DNA of 64,000 nt from JAVBMU01 sp031551755 (GTDB taxonomy: Bacteria; Actinomycetota; Actinomycetes; Actinomycetales; Cellulomonadaceae), in the NCBI GenBank assembly GCA_031551755.1, contig JAVBNE010000002.1, positions 47,925 to 111,924 on the forward strand, in the 5' to 3' direction. The position numbers and the translations under genes are program-made. Position 1 is the first letter of the stretch. The number at the start of each line of letters is the position of its first letter. The notes under the pieces were generated by a model. It was not told the DNA's origin, made no database searches, and saw nothing but the letters and a program-made list of their open reading frames with translations. Shown one piece after another: positions 24,334 to 32,649 of this stretch.

Positions 24334-26859
24334 TCAGCCGCCCGCCTCCACCGCGACCTCGCCCGGATCTTTGTCCGGTCGCCAGCCTCGCCACACCGGA
24401 TGCCGGAGCCGGGCGTCGGCCCCCTCGCCGGTCCAGTCCGTGAACCGCACCTCCGCCACCCGAACCGGCTCCACCCAGTGCGCGTCACGGGCGTCGGCGG
24501 GGGGAACCCCGGTGGCCGTCGGCGCGGACCGCCCGATCCGCGCCAACTCTGCCGACAACCCCCGGCGATCGGCGTCCGTGAGCCCGGAACCGACCCGGCC
24601 GACGTACCGCAGGCCGGTCTCATCCGGAACGGCGAGCAGCAGCGAGCCGACCAAATGAACGCGTTGGCCGTGTCCGGGACGCCACCCGATGACCACGGCC
24701 TCCTGCGTGCGAGTGTGTTTGATCTTGACCCACCGGCTCGAGCGCCGACCGGCGGCATACGGACTGTCCCGGCGCTTGGCCACGACACCCTCCAACCCGA
24801 GTTCGATGCTGGTGGTCACCGCCGAGTCCAGGTCACCGAGGAAGGCGGGCGGAATGTGGACGGGTGCGGGTGGGTCGCTGAGCAGGCGGTGCAGTTCGGC
24901 TCGCCGGTTGTCGTAGGTCTCGGCGACCCACGAACGCCCGGCGACGGACAGCAGATCGAAAAGCATCAGATCCACCCCGACGTGGGACTTGGCCACTGCG
25001 ACATCGGCCGCCCCCAGGAGGTTCGCGCGTTGCTGGAGACGTCGGAAACTCGGCCGACCCCGGCCGTCGAGGGCGACGATCTCGCCGTCGAAGGTTGCCG
25101 GTGTGCTACCGGGCGGCAGATGTGCCGCAAGGGCCTGGAGCTCGGGGAACGTGGGGGTCATATCCTGCCCGTTGCGGCTGGTGAGGCGCACGCCGTCGTC
25201 GACGTCGATCAGCGCGCGGAAACCGTCCCACTTCATCTCGATCGCCCAGTCGGTGCCCTGCGCGACCACGTCGCGACGGGTCAGCGCGGTGGCGGGTGTA
25301 GCAAGCATGGGGCGCATGGGCCCGACGGCGCGCGACCCCGTCGAGGTGGCCGCGCGTTCAGCCCGAGCGGCTGCATCGGCTGCATCGGCCCGAGCGACTG
25401 CGTCCACCGGAGCCGGTGCGGTGTCGTCCGGGGTGGTGGGGCTCGCCGTCGTCGGCTCCGGGGCGGGGAGCTTCATCCGGTGGATCAGCCAGTGCTGGGC
25501 CTCGGCCGGTCCGCGGCCACCGGTGTGGATCAGGGCCAGGCGGCGGGTGCCCTGACGCTCGCCGTGCAGCGTCACGATGACCTCTTCGTCGTCTCGCCAC
25601 TTCTCCAGGTCGTATGTACCGGCATCCCAGATCGTCACCTCGCCCGCACCGTATTCCCCCCGCGGGATCGAACCCTCGAACGTGCCGTAGGCGAGCGGGT
25701 GGTCCTCCGTCTGGACGGCGAGATGGTTGTGCCCGGGATCGGTCGGCTCCCCTTTGGGTAACGCCCAGCTGACCAGGACGCCGTCACGTTCCAAGCGAAA
25801 ATCCCAATGCAGTCGGCGGGCGTGGTGCTCCTGGATGACGAAGGTGTTCCCGGGCGCCCGGTCGGCCACCGCGGGGGGAACCGGTTCCGGAGTGCGGCGG
25901 GCATCGCGTTTGGCCCGGTACGGTGTGAGTCGGTCGGTACCGGTGAACGTGGCCATGCGGGCAGGGGTCGGCTCCAACGCCGCCAGGTGACCGGCAGTCA
26001 GCGCCGCGAGCAGATCGCCGTCGGCGCGTACTCGCTCGGCCACCTCGGTGAGGTCGAGCTGGCGCAAGTCGGGGTCGTCGAGTTCCTCCCAGGCCCGTGG
26101 CGCGGCTACCCACGGGTGCTCGCGGCCGCGCAGGGAGTAGGGCACCACCGTGGTCTTGTGCCCGTTGTTCTGGCTCCAGTCGATGAAGACCTTCCCGGTG
26201 CGCAGGGACTTGGCCATCTCCGCGACCACCAGATCGGGGTGGGCGTCCGCCAGATACCGGGCGAGTTCCTTCGCGACGGCGGTCACTGCGGCCGAATCCT
26301 GGGCTCCGTCGAGGGCCGCGTAGAGGTGCAGCCCTTTCGAGCCGCTGGTCACCGGCAGCGGGTTCAGGCCCATCCCCGTGAGCAGGCTGCGGGCCACGCG
26401 GGCGACTTCAGCACAGGCCGCCAGGCCGACGCCGGGACCGGGGTCGAGGTCGAGGACCAGGCGGTCCGGGGGCAGTTCGATGCCGGTGCGGCCGAATCGC
26501 CACTGTGGCACATGGATCTCCAGGGCGGCGATCTGGCCGAACCACGTCAAGGTCGCGAGGTCGTTGACCAGCGGATACGTGGTGGCGTGACCGGAGTGCT
26601 GGAGTTGACGCCGGCGCACCCACGACGGAGTGCCGGTGTCCAGGTTCTTGTGGAAGAAGGCCGGGTGGCCGGTGCCGTTGGGCCAGCGTTTGCGGGTGGC
26701 CGGGCGGTCCATCGCGTGGGGGATGAGCGCGTCGGCGACGCTCGTGTAGTAGGCCAGCACCTCCGCCTTCGTTGTGCCCGTGCGGGGATACAGCACCTTG
26801 TCGAGATTGGTGAGCTGGAGCCGGTGGCCACCGACGCTGACGGTCTCGCCAGGGGACAT
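24334..26859 (-). CDS. ligD: Non-homologous end-joining DNA ligase LigD, three-domain
   Basis: 841 residues with domains in the order polymerase, 3'-phosphoesterase, ligase, as in mycobacteria. Polymerase/primase part: residues about 10-300 (LDKVLYPRTGTTKAEVLAYY, LVLDLDPGPGVGLAAC with metal-binding Asp pair). Phosphoesterase: about 335-450 (FVIQEHHARRLHWDFRLERD with His and Asp ligands, PRGEYGAGEV). ATP-dependent ligase: about 520-840, nucleophile K in EMKWDGFRALI near 542, then OB-fold. It seals double-strand breaks held by Ku, after filling or adding nucleotides. A 70-residue Ala-rich linker joins the last two domains. It faces the alarmone synthetase and ku. Confidence 0.96.
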   Translation of the reverse strand: MSPGETVSVGGHRLQLTNLDKVLYPRTGTTKAEVLAYYTSVADALIPHAMDRPATRKRWPNGTGHPAFFHKNLDTGTPSWVRRRQLQHSGHATTYPLVNDLATLTWFGQIAALEIHVPQWRFGRTGIELPPDRLVLDLDPGPGVGLAACAEVARVARSLLTGMGLNPLPVTSGSKGLHLYAALDGAQDSAAVTAVAKELARYLADAHPDLVVAEMAKSLRTGKVFIDWSQNNGHKTTVVPYSLRGREHPWVAAPRAWEELDDPDLRQLDLTEVAERVRADGDLLAALTAGHLAALEPTPARMATFTGTDRLTPYRAKRDARRTPEPVPPAVADRAPGNTFVIQEHHARRLHWDFRLERDGVLVSWALPKGEPTDPGHNHLAVQTEDHPLAYGTFEGSIPRGEYGAGEVTIWDAGTYDLEKWRDDEEVIVTLHGERQGTRRLALIHTGGRGPAEAQHWLIHRMKLPAPEPTTASPTTPDDTAPAPVDAVARADAADAAARAERAATSTGSRAVGPMRPMLATPATALTRRDVVAQGTDWAIEMKWDGFRALIDVDDGVRLTSRNGQDMTPTFPELQALAAHLPPGSTPATFDGEIVALDGRGRPSFRRLQQRANLLGAADVAVAKSHVGVDLMLFDLLSVAGRSWVAETYDNRRAELHRLLSDPPAPVHIPPAFLGDLDSAVTTSIELGLEGVVAKRRDSPYAAGRRSSRWVKIKHTRTQEAVVIGWRPGHGQRVHLVGSLLLAVPDETGLRYVGRVGSGLTDADRRGLSAELARIGRSAPTATGVPPADARDAHWVEPVRVAEVRFTDWTGEGADARLRHPVWRGWRPDKDPGEVAVEAGG

Positions 26860-26998
26860 GATTCATCGTGCGTCGCGGTGCACCGTGCCGCACCTGGTCG
26901 GGGGGCTGTCGGTGACGGAATGTGCGGAGCCGGGAACTATTGGGCGCCGCCGACCGTGCTCCAAGTGGGACTGCCGGCCAACTAGAGGGGACAACAGC

Positions 26999-27829
26999 GT
27001 GAGCGTGGAGATCGATCACGACGGGTCAGGCCTGCTCGCGGGGCGGGGGTCGGATATGGCCCTCGGCTCGACCCCAGGTGCCGCGGCGCAGTTCAGGGCG
27101 GGTGATCTGCCCGTCATCATCGATCAGTTCCGGCGGCTGATGATGACGTACAAATTCGGCATCGATGAGGTGATGACCAAGATCACCGTGCTGCGGGATG
27201 AGTTCCGGCACGTGCACGAGTACAGCCCCATCGAACACCTCAGCTCCCGGCTGAAGTCCTTCGAATCGATCCTTGCCAAGGCGCAGCGCAAAGGTATCCC
27301 CAAGACTCCGGAGGCGATCAGCGCAGGAATGCTGGACATCGCCGGCGTTCGGGTCAGCTGCAGCTTCGTCTCCGACATCTACCGGGTCCGTGACATGCTC
27401 ATCGGGCAGCGGGACCTCACGCTCTTGGAAGAACGCGATTACATCGCGGAGCCGAAGCCGAATGGCTACAAGAGCCTGCACCTCATCGTCCAGGTCCCCG
27501 TGTTCCTTTCCGACCGCGTCGAGGATGTCGTGGTGGAGATCCAGCTGCGCACGATCGCGATGGATTTCTGGGCCAGCCTGGAGCACAAGATCTACTACAA
27601 ATACGACCAGGAGGTGCCGCGTCATCTCACCGATGCGTTGAAGCTCGCGGCGGATGTCGCGGCGAGGCTCGACAAGACAATGGAGCGCATTCACGACGAG
27701 GTGCGTGAACACAAGCAGGCCGATCAAGAGCCGGTGACCACCCCTGCTGTGCCGACGGATATGGTCGACGCGTTTCTGCGGGCCGTGCGGGTGGGCGATG
27801 ACGTCTTCCGGGAACGCCCACGCGACTGA
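26999..27829 (+). CDS. Small alarmone synthetase, RelA/SpoT-like (p)ppGpp synthetase domain
   Basis: About 276 residues, a lone synthetase domain. Residues 112-122 (LDIAGVRVSCSF), 150-161 (AEPKPNGYKSLHL, the G-loop region binding GTP) and 180-200 (EIQLRTIAMDFWASLEHKIYY) match the RelP/RelQ type; there is no hydrolase HD domain and no TGS/ACT regulatory tail. It transfers pyrophosphate from ATP to GDP or GTP to make the stringent-response signal. Start GTG 26999, with AGAGGGG upstream; the frame further up covers the ligD start region. It lies between ligD (divergent) and ku, 75 bp before the latter. Confidence 0.9.
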   Translation: MSVEIDHDGSGLLAGRGSDMALGSTPGAAAQFRAGDLPVIIDQFRRLMMTYKFGIDEVMTKITVLRDEFRHVHEYSPIEHLSSRLKSFESILAKAQRKGIPKTPEAISAGMLDIAGVRVSCSFVSDIYRVRDMLIGQRDLTLLEERDYIAEPKPNGYKSLHLIVQVPVFLSDRVEDVVVEIQLRTIAMDFWASLEHKIYYKYDQEVPRHLTDALKLAADVAARLDKTMERIHDEVREHKQADQEPVTTPAVPTDMVDAFLRAVRVGDDVFRERPRD

Positions 27830-27904
27830 CCCACGGCAGGCCCGGCGAGGTCGTCGGAGCGGTCCCGGCGTGCCCACACGGCCTGCCAGGATCACGATGG
27901 TCCG

Positions 27905-28744
27905 ATGAGGGCGATCTGGAAGGGTGCCGTCACCTTCGGTCTGGTCAACGTGCCCGTCAAGGTCTACTCGGCCACGACCGACCACGATGTGCCGCTGCAC
28001 CAAGTACATGACAAGGATGCTGGCCGGATCCGGTACCAGCGTCGCTGTGAGGTCTGCGGTGAGGTGGTGGCCTTCGAGCACATCAACCGCGCCTACGACG
28101 ACGGCGACCACACCGTGGTCCTCACGCCCCCCGATCTGGCCGAGTTGCCGGCGGAGCGTAGCCGGGAGATAGAGGTGCTCGAGTTCGTGCCCTCCGAGCA
28201 GATCGACCTGCTGCTCCTCGACCGCGCCTATTACCTCGAACCGGACTCGTCGTCGGTCAAGGCGTACCAGCTTCTGGTCCGCACGTTGCAGGAGTCCGAG
28301 CGGACCGCCGTCGTCAAGTTCGCACTGCGTCAACGAACGAGGCTCGCGGCGTTGCGCGTGCGGGACGGCGTTCTGGTGGTCCAGACACTGCTGTGGGCCG
28401 ATGAGGTCCGAGTCGCCCGGTTCCCCTCCCTGGACGAGTCGGTCGAGCTGTCGGCCAAGGAACTGGCGATGTCGGCCCAGCTGGTCGCCAGTTTCGAAGC
28501 CGATTTCGAGCCGGATGACTATGCCGACGACTACCAGGAGCAGTTGCGGACGCTCATCGACGCGAAGATTGCCCACGGCGACGCGGTCGACACCGCCAGC
28601 ACTTTCGGTGAGGCCGAACCGGCGACGGAGGGGGGTGAGGTCATCGATCTCATGGAGGCTCTGCGCCGTAGTGTCGAGGCGTCCAAGCAGTCCGCATCGA
28701 AGGCCACCGGCCAGGGTTCGACCCGAAAGAAGTCCTCCGCCTGA
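27905..28744 (+). CDS. ku: Ku protein, DNA end-binding for non-homologous end joining
   Basis: 279 residues. Typical bacterial Ku start MRAIWKGAVTFGLVNVPVKVYSATTDHDV, then RIRYQRRCEVCGEVVAFEHI with a zinc-like CxxC, FVPSEQIDLLLLDRAYYLEPD, and a Ser/Lys-rich C-terminus (KQSASKATGQGSTRKKSS) like the basic tails that extend DNA contact. The homodimer rings broken ends and recruits LigD, coded 1 kb upstream on the other strand. CACGAT lies 6 nt before the ATG, a partial match to the leaderless pattern. Confidence 0.96.
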   Translation: MRAIWKGAVTFGLVNVPVKVYSATTDHDVPLHQVHDKDAGRIRYQRRCEVCGEVVAFEHINRAYDDGDHTVVLTPPDLAELPAERSREIEVLEFVPSEQIDLLLLDRAYYLEPDSSSVKAYQLLVRTLQESERTAVVKFALRQRTRLAALRVRDGVLVVQTLLWADEVRVARFPSLDESVELSAKELAMSAQLVASFEADFEPDDYADDYQEQLRTLIDAKIAHGDAVDTASTFGEAEPATEGGEVIDLMEALRRSVEASKQSASKATGQGSTRKKSSA

Positions 28745-28768
28745 AGACCACCCGAGTTTGGAGACGCC

Positions 28769-29224
28769 ATGAAGTCCATCACGCCGAGCCTGTGGTTCAA
28801 CGGCGACCTGGAGGAAGCCGCCGCGTACTACACGGCGATCTTCCCGGAGGGCAAGGTTGGCCCGATCCTGCGTCAACCGGACGGCACGGCGATCAGTGGG
28901 GAGTTCAGCCTGCTCGGACAGACTTTCAATGCCATCAACGGCGGCCCGGAGTTCCCGTTCACCGAAGCCGTGTCCTTCGTCGCGGAGTGCGACTCCCAGG
29001 AGGAGGTGGATCGCTACTGGTCACTCTTGACGGCCGACGGCGGCCAGGAGTCGCAGTGCGGGTGGCTCAAGGACAAGTACGGGCTCTCGTGGCAGATCGT
29101 GCCCACGGAGTTCCTGGAGATGATCACCGACCCGGACGGCGCGAAGGTCCAGCGTGTCATCGACGTGATGCTCACGCAGCGCAAACTGGAGCTCGCGCCC
29201 ATGCGGGCCGCGTTCCGCGGCTGA
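28769..29224 (+). CDS. VOC-family protein, PhnB / 3-demethylubiquinone methyltransferase-like
   Basis: 151 residues: MKSITPSLWFNGDLEEAAAYYTAIFPEGKV, then SLLGQTFNAINGGPEFPFTEAVSFVAECDSQEEVDRYWSLLTADGG, and QCGWLKDKYGLSWQIVPTEFLEM. This is the PhnB-like glyoxalase-fold family, usually found as a single-domain dimer; the substrate is unknown. ATG with GGAG about 5 nt upstream, 24 bp after ku, so possibly co-transcribed with it. Confidence 0.88.
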   Translation: MKSITPSLWFNGDLEEAAAYYTAIFPEGKVGPILRQPDGTAISGEFSLLGQTFNAINGGPEFPFTEAVSFVAECDSQEEVDRYWSLLTADGGQESQCGWLKDKYGLSWQIVPTEFLEMITDPDGAKVQRVIDVMLTQRKLELAPMRAAFRG

Positions 29225-29308
29225 CCGACGGAGCCGTGATCGAGTCCTCGGGGGCGGCCTGCGCGTCGAGCGGCGCTGGTCGGAGCCGATACGGGAGGCT
29301 GGTCTGCG

Positions 29309-30976
29309 ATGACGCGCAATTCTAGGACCCCTCCACGGCTTGTCCGCTGGGCGCTGGCCGTCGTTGCGGTGCTGATTCCGTGTGTGGTCTACGGGGTGAC
29401 GACGGCCTCGGCCGATCTCAGCCTGGGTCCACACGAGGCGACCTACGCCGTGACCACCAACGGGTTAATCACGGCGGATCTCGGTCCCCTCGGCCGGCTG
29501 GAACTCGACTCACCGCTGCCGGCTCGTCTGGGTGTGCTCATCACGGTCAAGGAGATCCCGGACGATCTCACCGCGATCGATACCGCGCAGACCCTGGATG
29601 CGTTGTCGGGCGACCTGAATGCCTATCTGCAGTTCTTCAGCGGCCCCAGGGAGACGATCGACCGGGTCGCCCACGCCCTGCTGATGGACGCCGTGCACCG
29701 CACCGTCTATGCCTTTGCGCTGGTGGCCGTGCTCGGGATCGGTGGCTATGTGGTGGTGGGCCGCGACCGGCGCAGGGAACTGGCGGCAATCGTGGCGCCG
29801 CGTACTTGGCAGCTCGCGGCCGGGCTGGTGATCGTCACCGTGGTCGCGGCGGTCAGCGCTGGGAGTGGGCGGCTGGTGGAGCCGACGGACCCGGCGGAAC
29901 CGGCGTCGCCGGTGTTCGCCGGCACCGCGTTGGAGGGAGCCCGGATCACGGGTCGATTGGCCGGTGTCGTCGACACCTTCGGTACGCAGCTCACCCAGGC
30001 GTACCAGGCGAACACCGAGTTCTACGAGGTGGCAGATGTGAACCTGCGGGCGGCCTGGAATGCCCGCTCGCTGATGGAGACACTGGCTGCTGTGGAACCA
30101 CCTGAGGCTCCGACTCCCGCAGTGAGTGCGGGCAGCGAGGCCGACGCGTCGGCGACACCCGGCCTAACGCCGACACCGGCTGCGCAACTCGTTACGGTGC
30201 TCGTGGTCAGCGACCTGCACTGCAATACGGGAATGACCCCGCTGATTCGCACGATCGCCCAGAGGTCGGGTGCCCGGATCGTGCTCAACGCCGGGGACAC
30301 CACTGTGAACGGCACAGCATTGGAGTCGTTTTGCGTGAACTCCTTCGCATCGGCCGTTCCCAAGGGAGCGACGATGGTAGTCGCCGACGGCAATCACGAC
30401 AGTTCGACGACATCGGCCCAGGAGCGGGCGGCCGGGGTTCGGGTGCTCGGCGGTGACGTCATCGAGGTCGCCGGGATGCGGATTTTAGGCGATCACGACG
30501 CGTTGGAGACTCGGCTGGGGGAGGGGTCGACCGAAGCCCGGGACGAGACGATCCCGGAGCAGGCCGACCGGCTCGCCCGAACGGCCTGCGAGGCGGAGGA
30601 CGGCATCGACCTGCTGCTCGTCCATCGGCCGGCCGCCGGCGCTGCCGGGCTCGACTCCGGGTGTGTACCGGTGCAGATCTCCGGCCATATGCACGCGCGC
30701 ACCGGGCCGGTACCGGCAGGTGGCGGCGTGCTGTACGTCAGCGGGAGCACTGCCGGGGCCAAGTCCGGGGAGCTGACGGTCGGTCCGCTGCATGGGGTGG
30801 CCCAGATGACGCTGCTGCGCTTCGACCCCGAACAGCGACGATTCCTTGACTGGCAGTTGATCGAAGTCAAGCCGTCGGGGACGGCGACGGTCGGTGATCG
30901 TCAGCCTTTCCCTGAACCGGCTGCCGAAGCGCCTCCGGCGGAGGAGGCCGGACCGGAGGAAACCGGTGCGGATTGA
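29309..30976 (+). CDS. Membrane-anchored metallophosphoesterase
   Basis: 555 residues. Membrane helices at about 13-31, 131-150 and 167-185, then a linker rich in Ala/Pro/Thr and a calcineurin-type phosphoesterase domain. Metal-site motifs in order: SDLHCNTG (about 304), NAGDTT (about 330), DGNHD (about 361), LLVHRP and SGHMHAR near 450. The catalytic domain should face outside the membrane. The C-terminus ends in a Pro/Glu/Ala-rich tail (EPAAEAPPAEEAGPEETGAD). Substrate unknown. ATG with GGGAGG upstream. Confidence 0.88.
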   Translation: MTRNSRTPPRLVRWALAVVAVLIPCVVYGVTTASADLSLGPHEATYAVTTNGLITADLGPLGRLELDSPLPARLGVLITVKEIPDDLTAIDTAQTLDALSGDLNAYLQFFSGPRETIDRVAHALLMDAVHRTVYAFALVAVLGIGGYVVVGRDRRRELAAIVAPRTWQLAAGLVIVTVVAAVSAGSGRLVEPTDPAEPASPVFAGTALEGARITGRLAGVVDTFGTQLTQAYQANTEFYEVADVNLRAAWNARSLMETLAAVEPPEAPTPAVSAGSEADASATPGLTPTPAAQLVTVLVVSDLHCNTGMTPLIRTIAQRSGARIVLNAGDTTVNGTALESFCVNSFASAVPKGATMVVADGNHDSSTTSAQERAAGVRVLGGDVIEVAGMRILGDHDALETRLGEGSTEARDETIPEQADRLARTACEAEDGIDLLLVHRPAAGAAGLDSGCVPVQISGHMHARTGPVPAGGGVLYVSGSTAGAKSGELTVGPLHGVAQMTLLRFDPEQRRFLDWQLIEVKPSGTATVGDRQPFPEPAAEAPPAEEAGPEETGAD

Positions 30977-31074
30977 CGTGATAGTCCTGATTGCAGCACC
31001 TGTCGGAGAGTGATTTTCCCGACTTGCCCGGCAAAGCTAGCGCAAGGATGCCCTTTTGGGGCAGTATGGTCTTC

Positions 31075-31854
31075 ATGCGCAGGGGGTTATGGTGGACAGT
31101 GGCAGGGATCGCCCTGAGTGGTCTGCTCGTTTTTGCCCCTTTTCTCTATTCCATGGTCACTGAGGCTTCCCCTCCGCGTCCCGAAGGGCTGGCGCAGCCC
31201 GGTGAGCAAGTGCAAGTGCGCGTCCCAGCGACGGACAGCGCCGTGATACCGACCGGCATCTGGGAAGTTCTGCCTGAGTCCCGGGCGGGTTACCGGATCA
31301 AGGAGCGCAGCAAGGTAGGCACGCTGGTTTCCCTCGGAAGGACCTCCCAGGTGACCGGTTTCGTCACCACGGAGGACGGCGTCGCGGTCCAGATGGAGGT
31401 GGAATTCGGCATCCCGTCGATCGCCTCCGGCGATGGAGTACGCGACCGGACTTTCGCGCGCGCCCTCGAAGCCCAGGTCTACCCACGGGCGATTTTCACG
31501 TTGACGGACACCATCGACCTCAATGGCGTGCAGGAAGGTGCGGAACCGGCGACGGTGACCGTCCGAGGAATCCTTACCCTCCATGGCCAGACCCGGCCTG
31601 TCCGGGCCTCGCTGGAACTCCAGCGGCTGGGAGAGTACATCGAGATCCGGGCAGCATTCTCTTGCCGCTTCGCCGATTTCGGCATCGGGTCGATGGATCG
31701 CGACGGCGTTCGGGTGGCTTCCACGGGGACTCTGGAACTGCAGATCCTCTTGGGGGGTGCGGCCTCCTCGCCGGAAGGACGGTCGGAGGACGCGGACCGG
31801 TCCGCGATGAGGTCGCCGCTGGTCCGCGAGGTTCTCGGTCCTCGGATCTCGTGA
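31075..31854 (+). CDS. YceI-family lipid-binding protein, membrane-anchored
   Basis: About 259 residues: one N-terminal membrane segment or signal (LWWTVAGIALSGLLVFAPFLYSMV), then a YceI lipocalin-like barrel (GIWEVLPESRAGYRIKERSKV, TVTVRGILTLHGQTRPVRASLELQRLG, FADFGIGSMDRDGVRVASTGTLELQILL). YceI proteins carry isoprenoid-type lipids at the cell surface. Start ATG 31075 fits the signal sequence and follows CAGTAT by 7 nt; ATG 31048 and 31066 are in-frame alternatives. Confidence 0.85.
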   Translation: MRRGLWWTVAGIALSGLLVFAPFLYSMVTEASPPRPEGLAQPGEQVQVRVPATDSAVIPTGIWEVLPESRAGYRIKERSKVGTLVSLGRTSQVTGFVTTEDGVAVQMEVEFGIPSIASGDGVRDRTFARALEAQVYPRAIFTLTDTIDLNGVQEGAEPATVTVRGILTLHGQTRPVRASLELQRLGEYIEIRAAFSCRFADFGIGSMDRDGVRVASTGTLELQILLGGAASSPEGRSEDADRSAMRSPLVREVLGPRIS

Positions 31855-31908
31855 TCTAGTGCGGGCGGTGGTATGTGTTACCTCGCTGCCGGTCGCACGG
31901 CCGTGACG

Positions 31909-31914
31909 TAGTGT
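31909..31914 (+). promoter_or_regulatory. -10 box TAGTGT of leaderless DtxR-family gene
   Basis: TAGTGT ends 6 nt before the GTG at 31921. Confidence 0.5.
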
Positions 31915-31920
31915 GCCGAG

Positions 31921-32640
31921 GTGGACCGTGGCACCGAACTGACTCCCGTTGCGCAGGATTACCTCAAGATCGTCTGGTCTGCCCAGGAATGGTCGACGAA
32001 ACCCGTGACGACCAAGCTGCTCGCGGAACGGCTGGGGGTGGGCGTCTCGACCGTTTCCGAGACGGTGCGCCGACTGAGCCACCAAGGTCTACTCGTCCAC
32101 GCCCCCTACGGCGCGATCACGCTCTCCGAGGAAGGCCGGGCGCGTGCGGTGTCCATGGTGCGCCGCCACCGTCTCCTTGAAACCTTCTTGGTCCGGGAAC
32201 TCGGGTATGGCTGGCATGAGGTCCACGACGAGGCCGAGGTGCTTGAGCACGCTGTCTCGGACACGCTGATCGAACGAATGGACGAGCGCATGGGCCGCCC
32301 ACGTCATGATCCGCATGGTGACCCGATCCCATCAGCCGACGGCACGGTGGAGCAGCCGCACGCGACAATACTCACGCAACTGCCGCCAGGCAGGCCGGCG
32401 GTGGTCGCCCGAGTCTCCGATGCGGACCCACGGATCTTGCGTCGTCTGGCCGAGTGCGGACTAGGCCTCGACTGCGCGATCGTGGTGCGCAACGCGAAGG
32501 CGGACACGGTCTCGGTGACCTGGCACCCGCGTGGGACGGCCGGCGGTCCTGGAGCGGACCTGACTCTGGAGAAGGTCGCCGCCGAGCAGATCTGGGTGGT
32601 GCCGACGAGGGATCGTGAAGGGTCCGCCGCCGATCGATAG
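31921..32640 (+). CDS. DtxR/MntR-family metal-dependent repressor
   Basis: 239 residues: winged helix at 8-70 (YLKIVWSAQEWSTKPVTTKLLAERLGVGVSTVSETVRRLSHQGLL), a dimerisation/metal-binding domain with HRLLETFLVRELGYGWHEVHDEAEVLEHAVSDTLIERMDE (metal ligands His, Glu, Asp), DPHGDPIP, and a C-terminal FeoA/SH3-like domain. It should repress metal uptake genes when Mn2+ or Fe2+ is plentiful; no metal transporter lies next to it here. GTG start, leaderless pattern. The stop TAG forms part of the leuS -10 box. Confidence 0.92.
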   Translation: MDRGTELTPVAQDYLKIVWSAQEWSTKPVTTKLLAERLGVGVSTVSETVRRLSHQGLLVHAPYGAITLSEEGRARAVSMVRRHRLLETFLVRELGYGWHEVHDEAEVLEHAVSDTLIERMDERMGRPRHDPHGDPIPSADGTVEQPHATILTQLPPGRPAVVARVSDADPRILRRLAECGLGLDCAIVVRNAKADTVSVTWHPRGTAGGPGADLTLEKVAAEQIWVVPTRDREGSAADR

Positions 32641-32643
32641 ACT
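32638..32643 (+). promoter_or_regulatory. -10 box TAGACT of leaderless leuS
   Basis: TAGACT overlaps the stop codon of the upstream repressor gene and ends 6 nt before the leuS GTG at 32650. No Shine-Dalgarno is seen. Confidence 0.55.
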
Positions 32644-32649
32644 CGCTCC

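Noticed and set aside
27026..28876. A 616-codon minus-strand open frame across the alarmone synthetase and ku
   Set aside because: It lies exactly opposite two genes with clear family motifs; its translation is Asp/His/Arg-rich without any motif, as expected for an antisense frame in high-G+C DNA.
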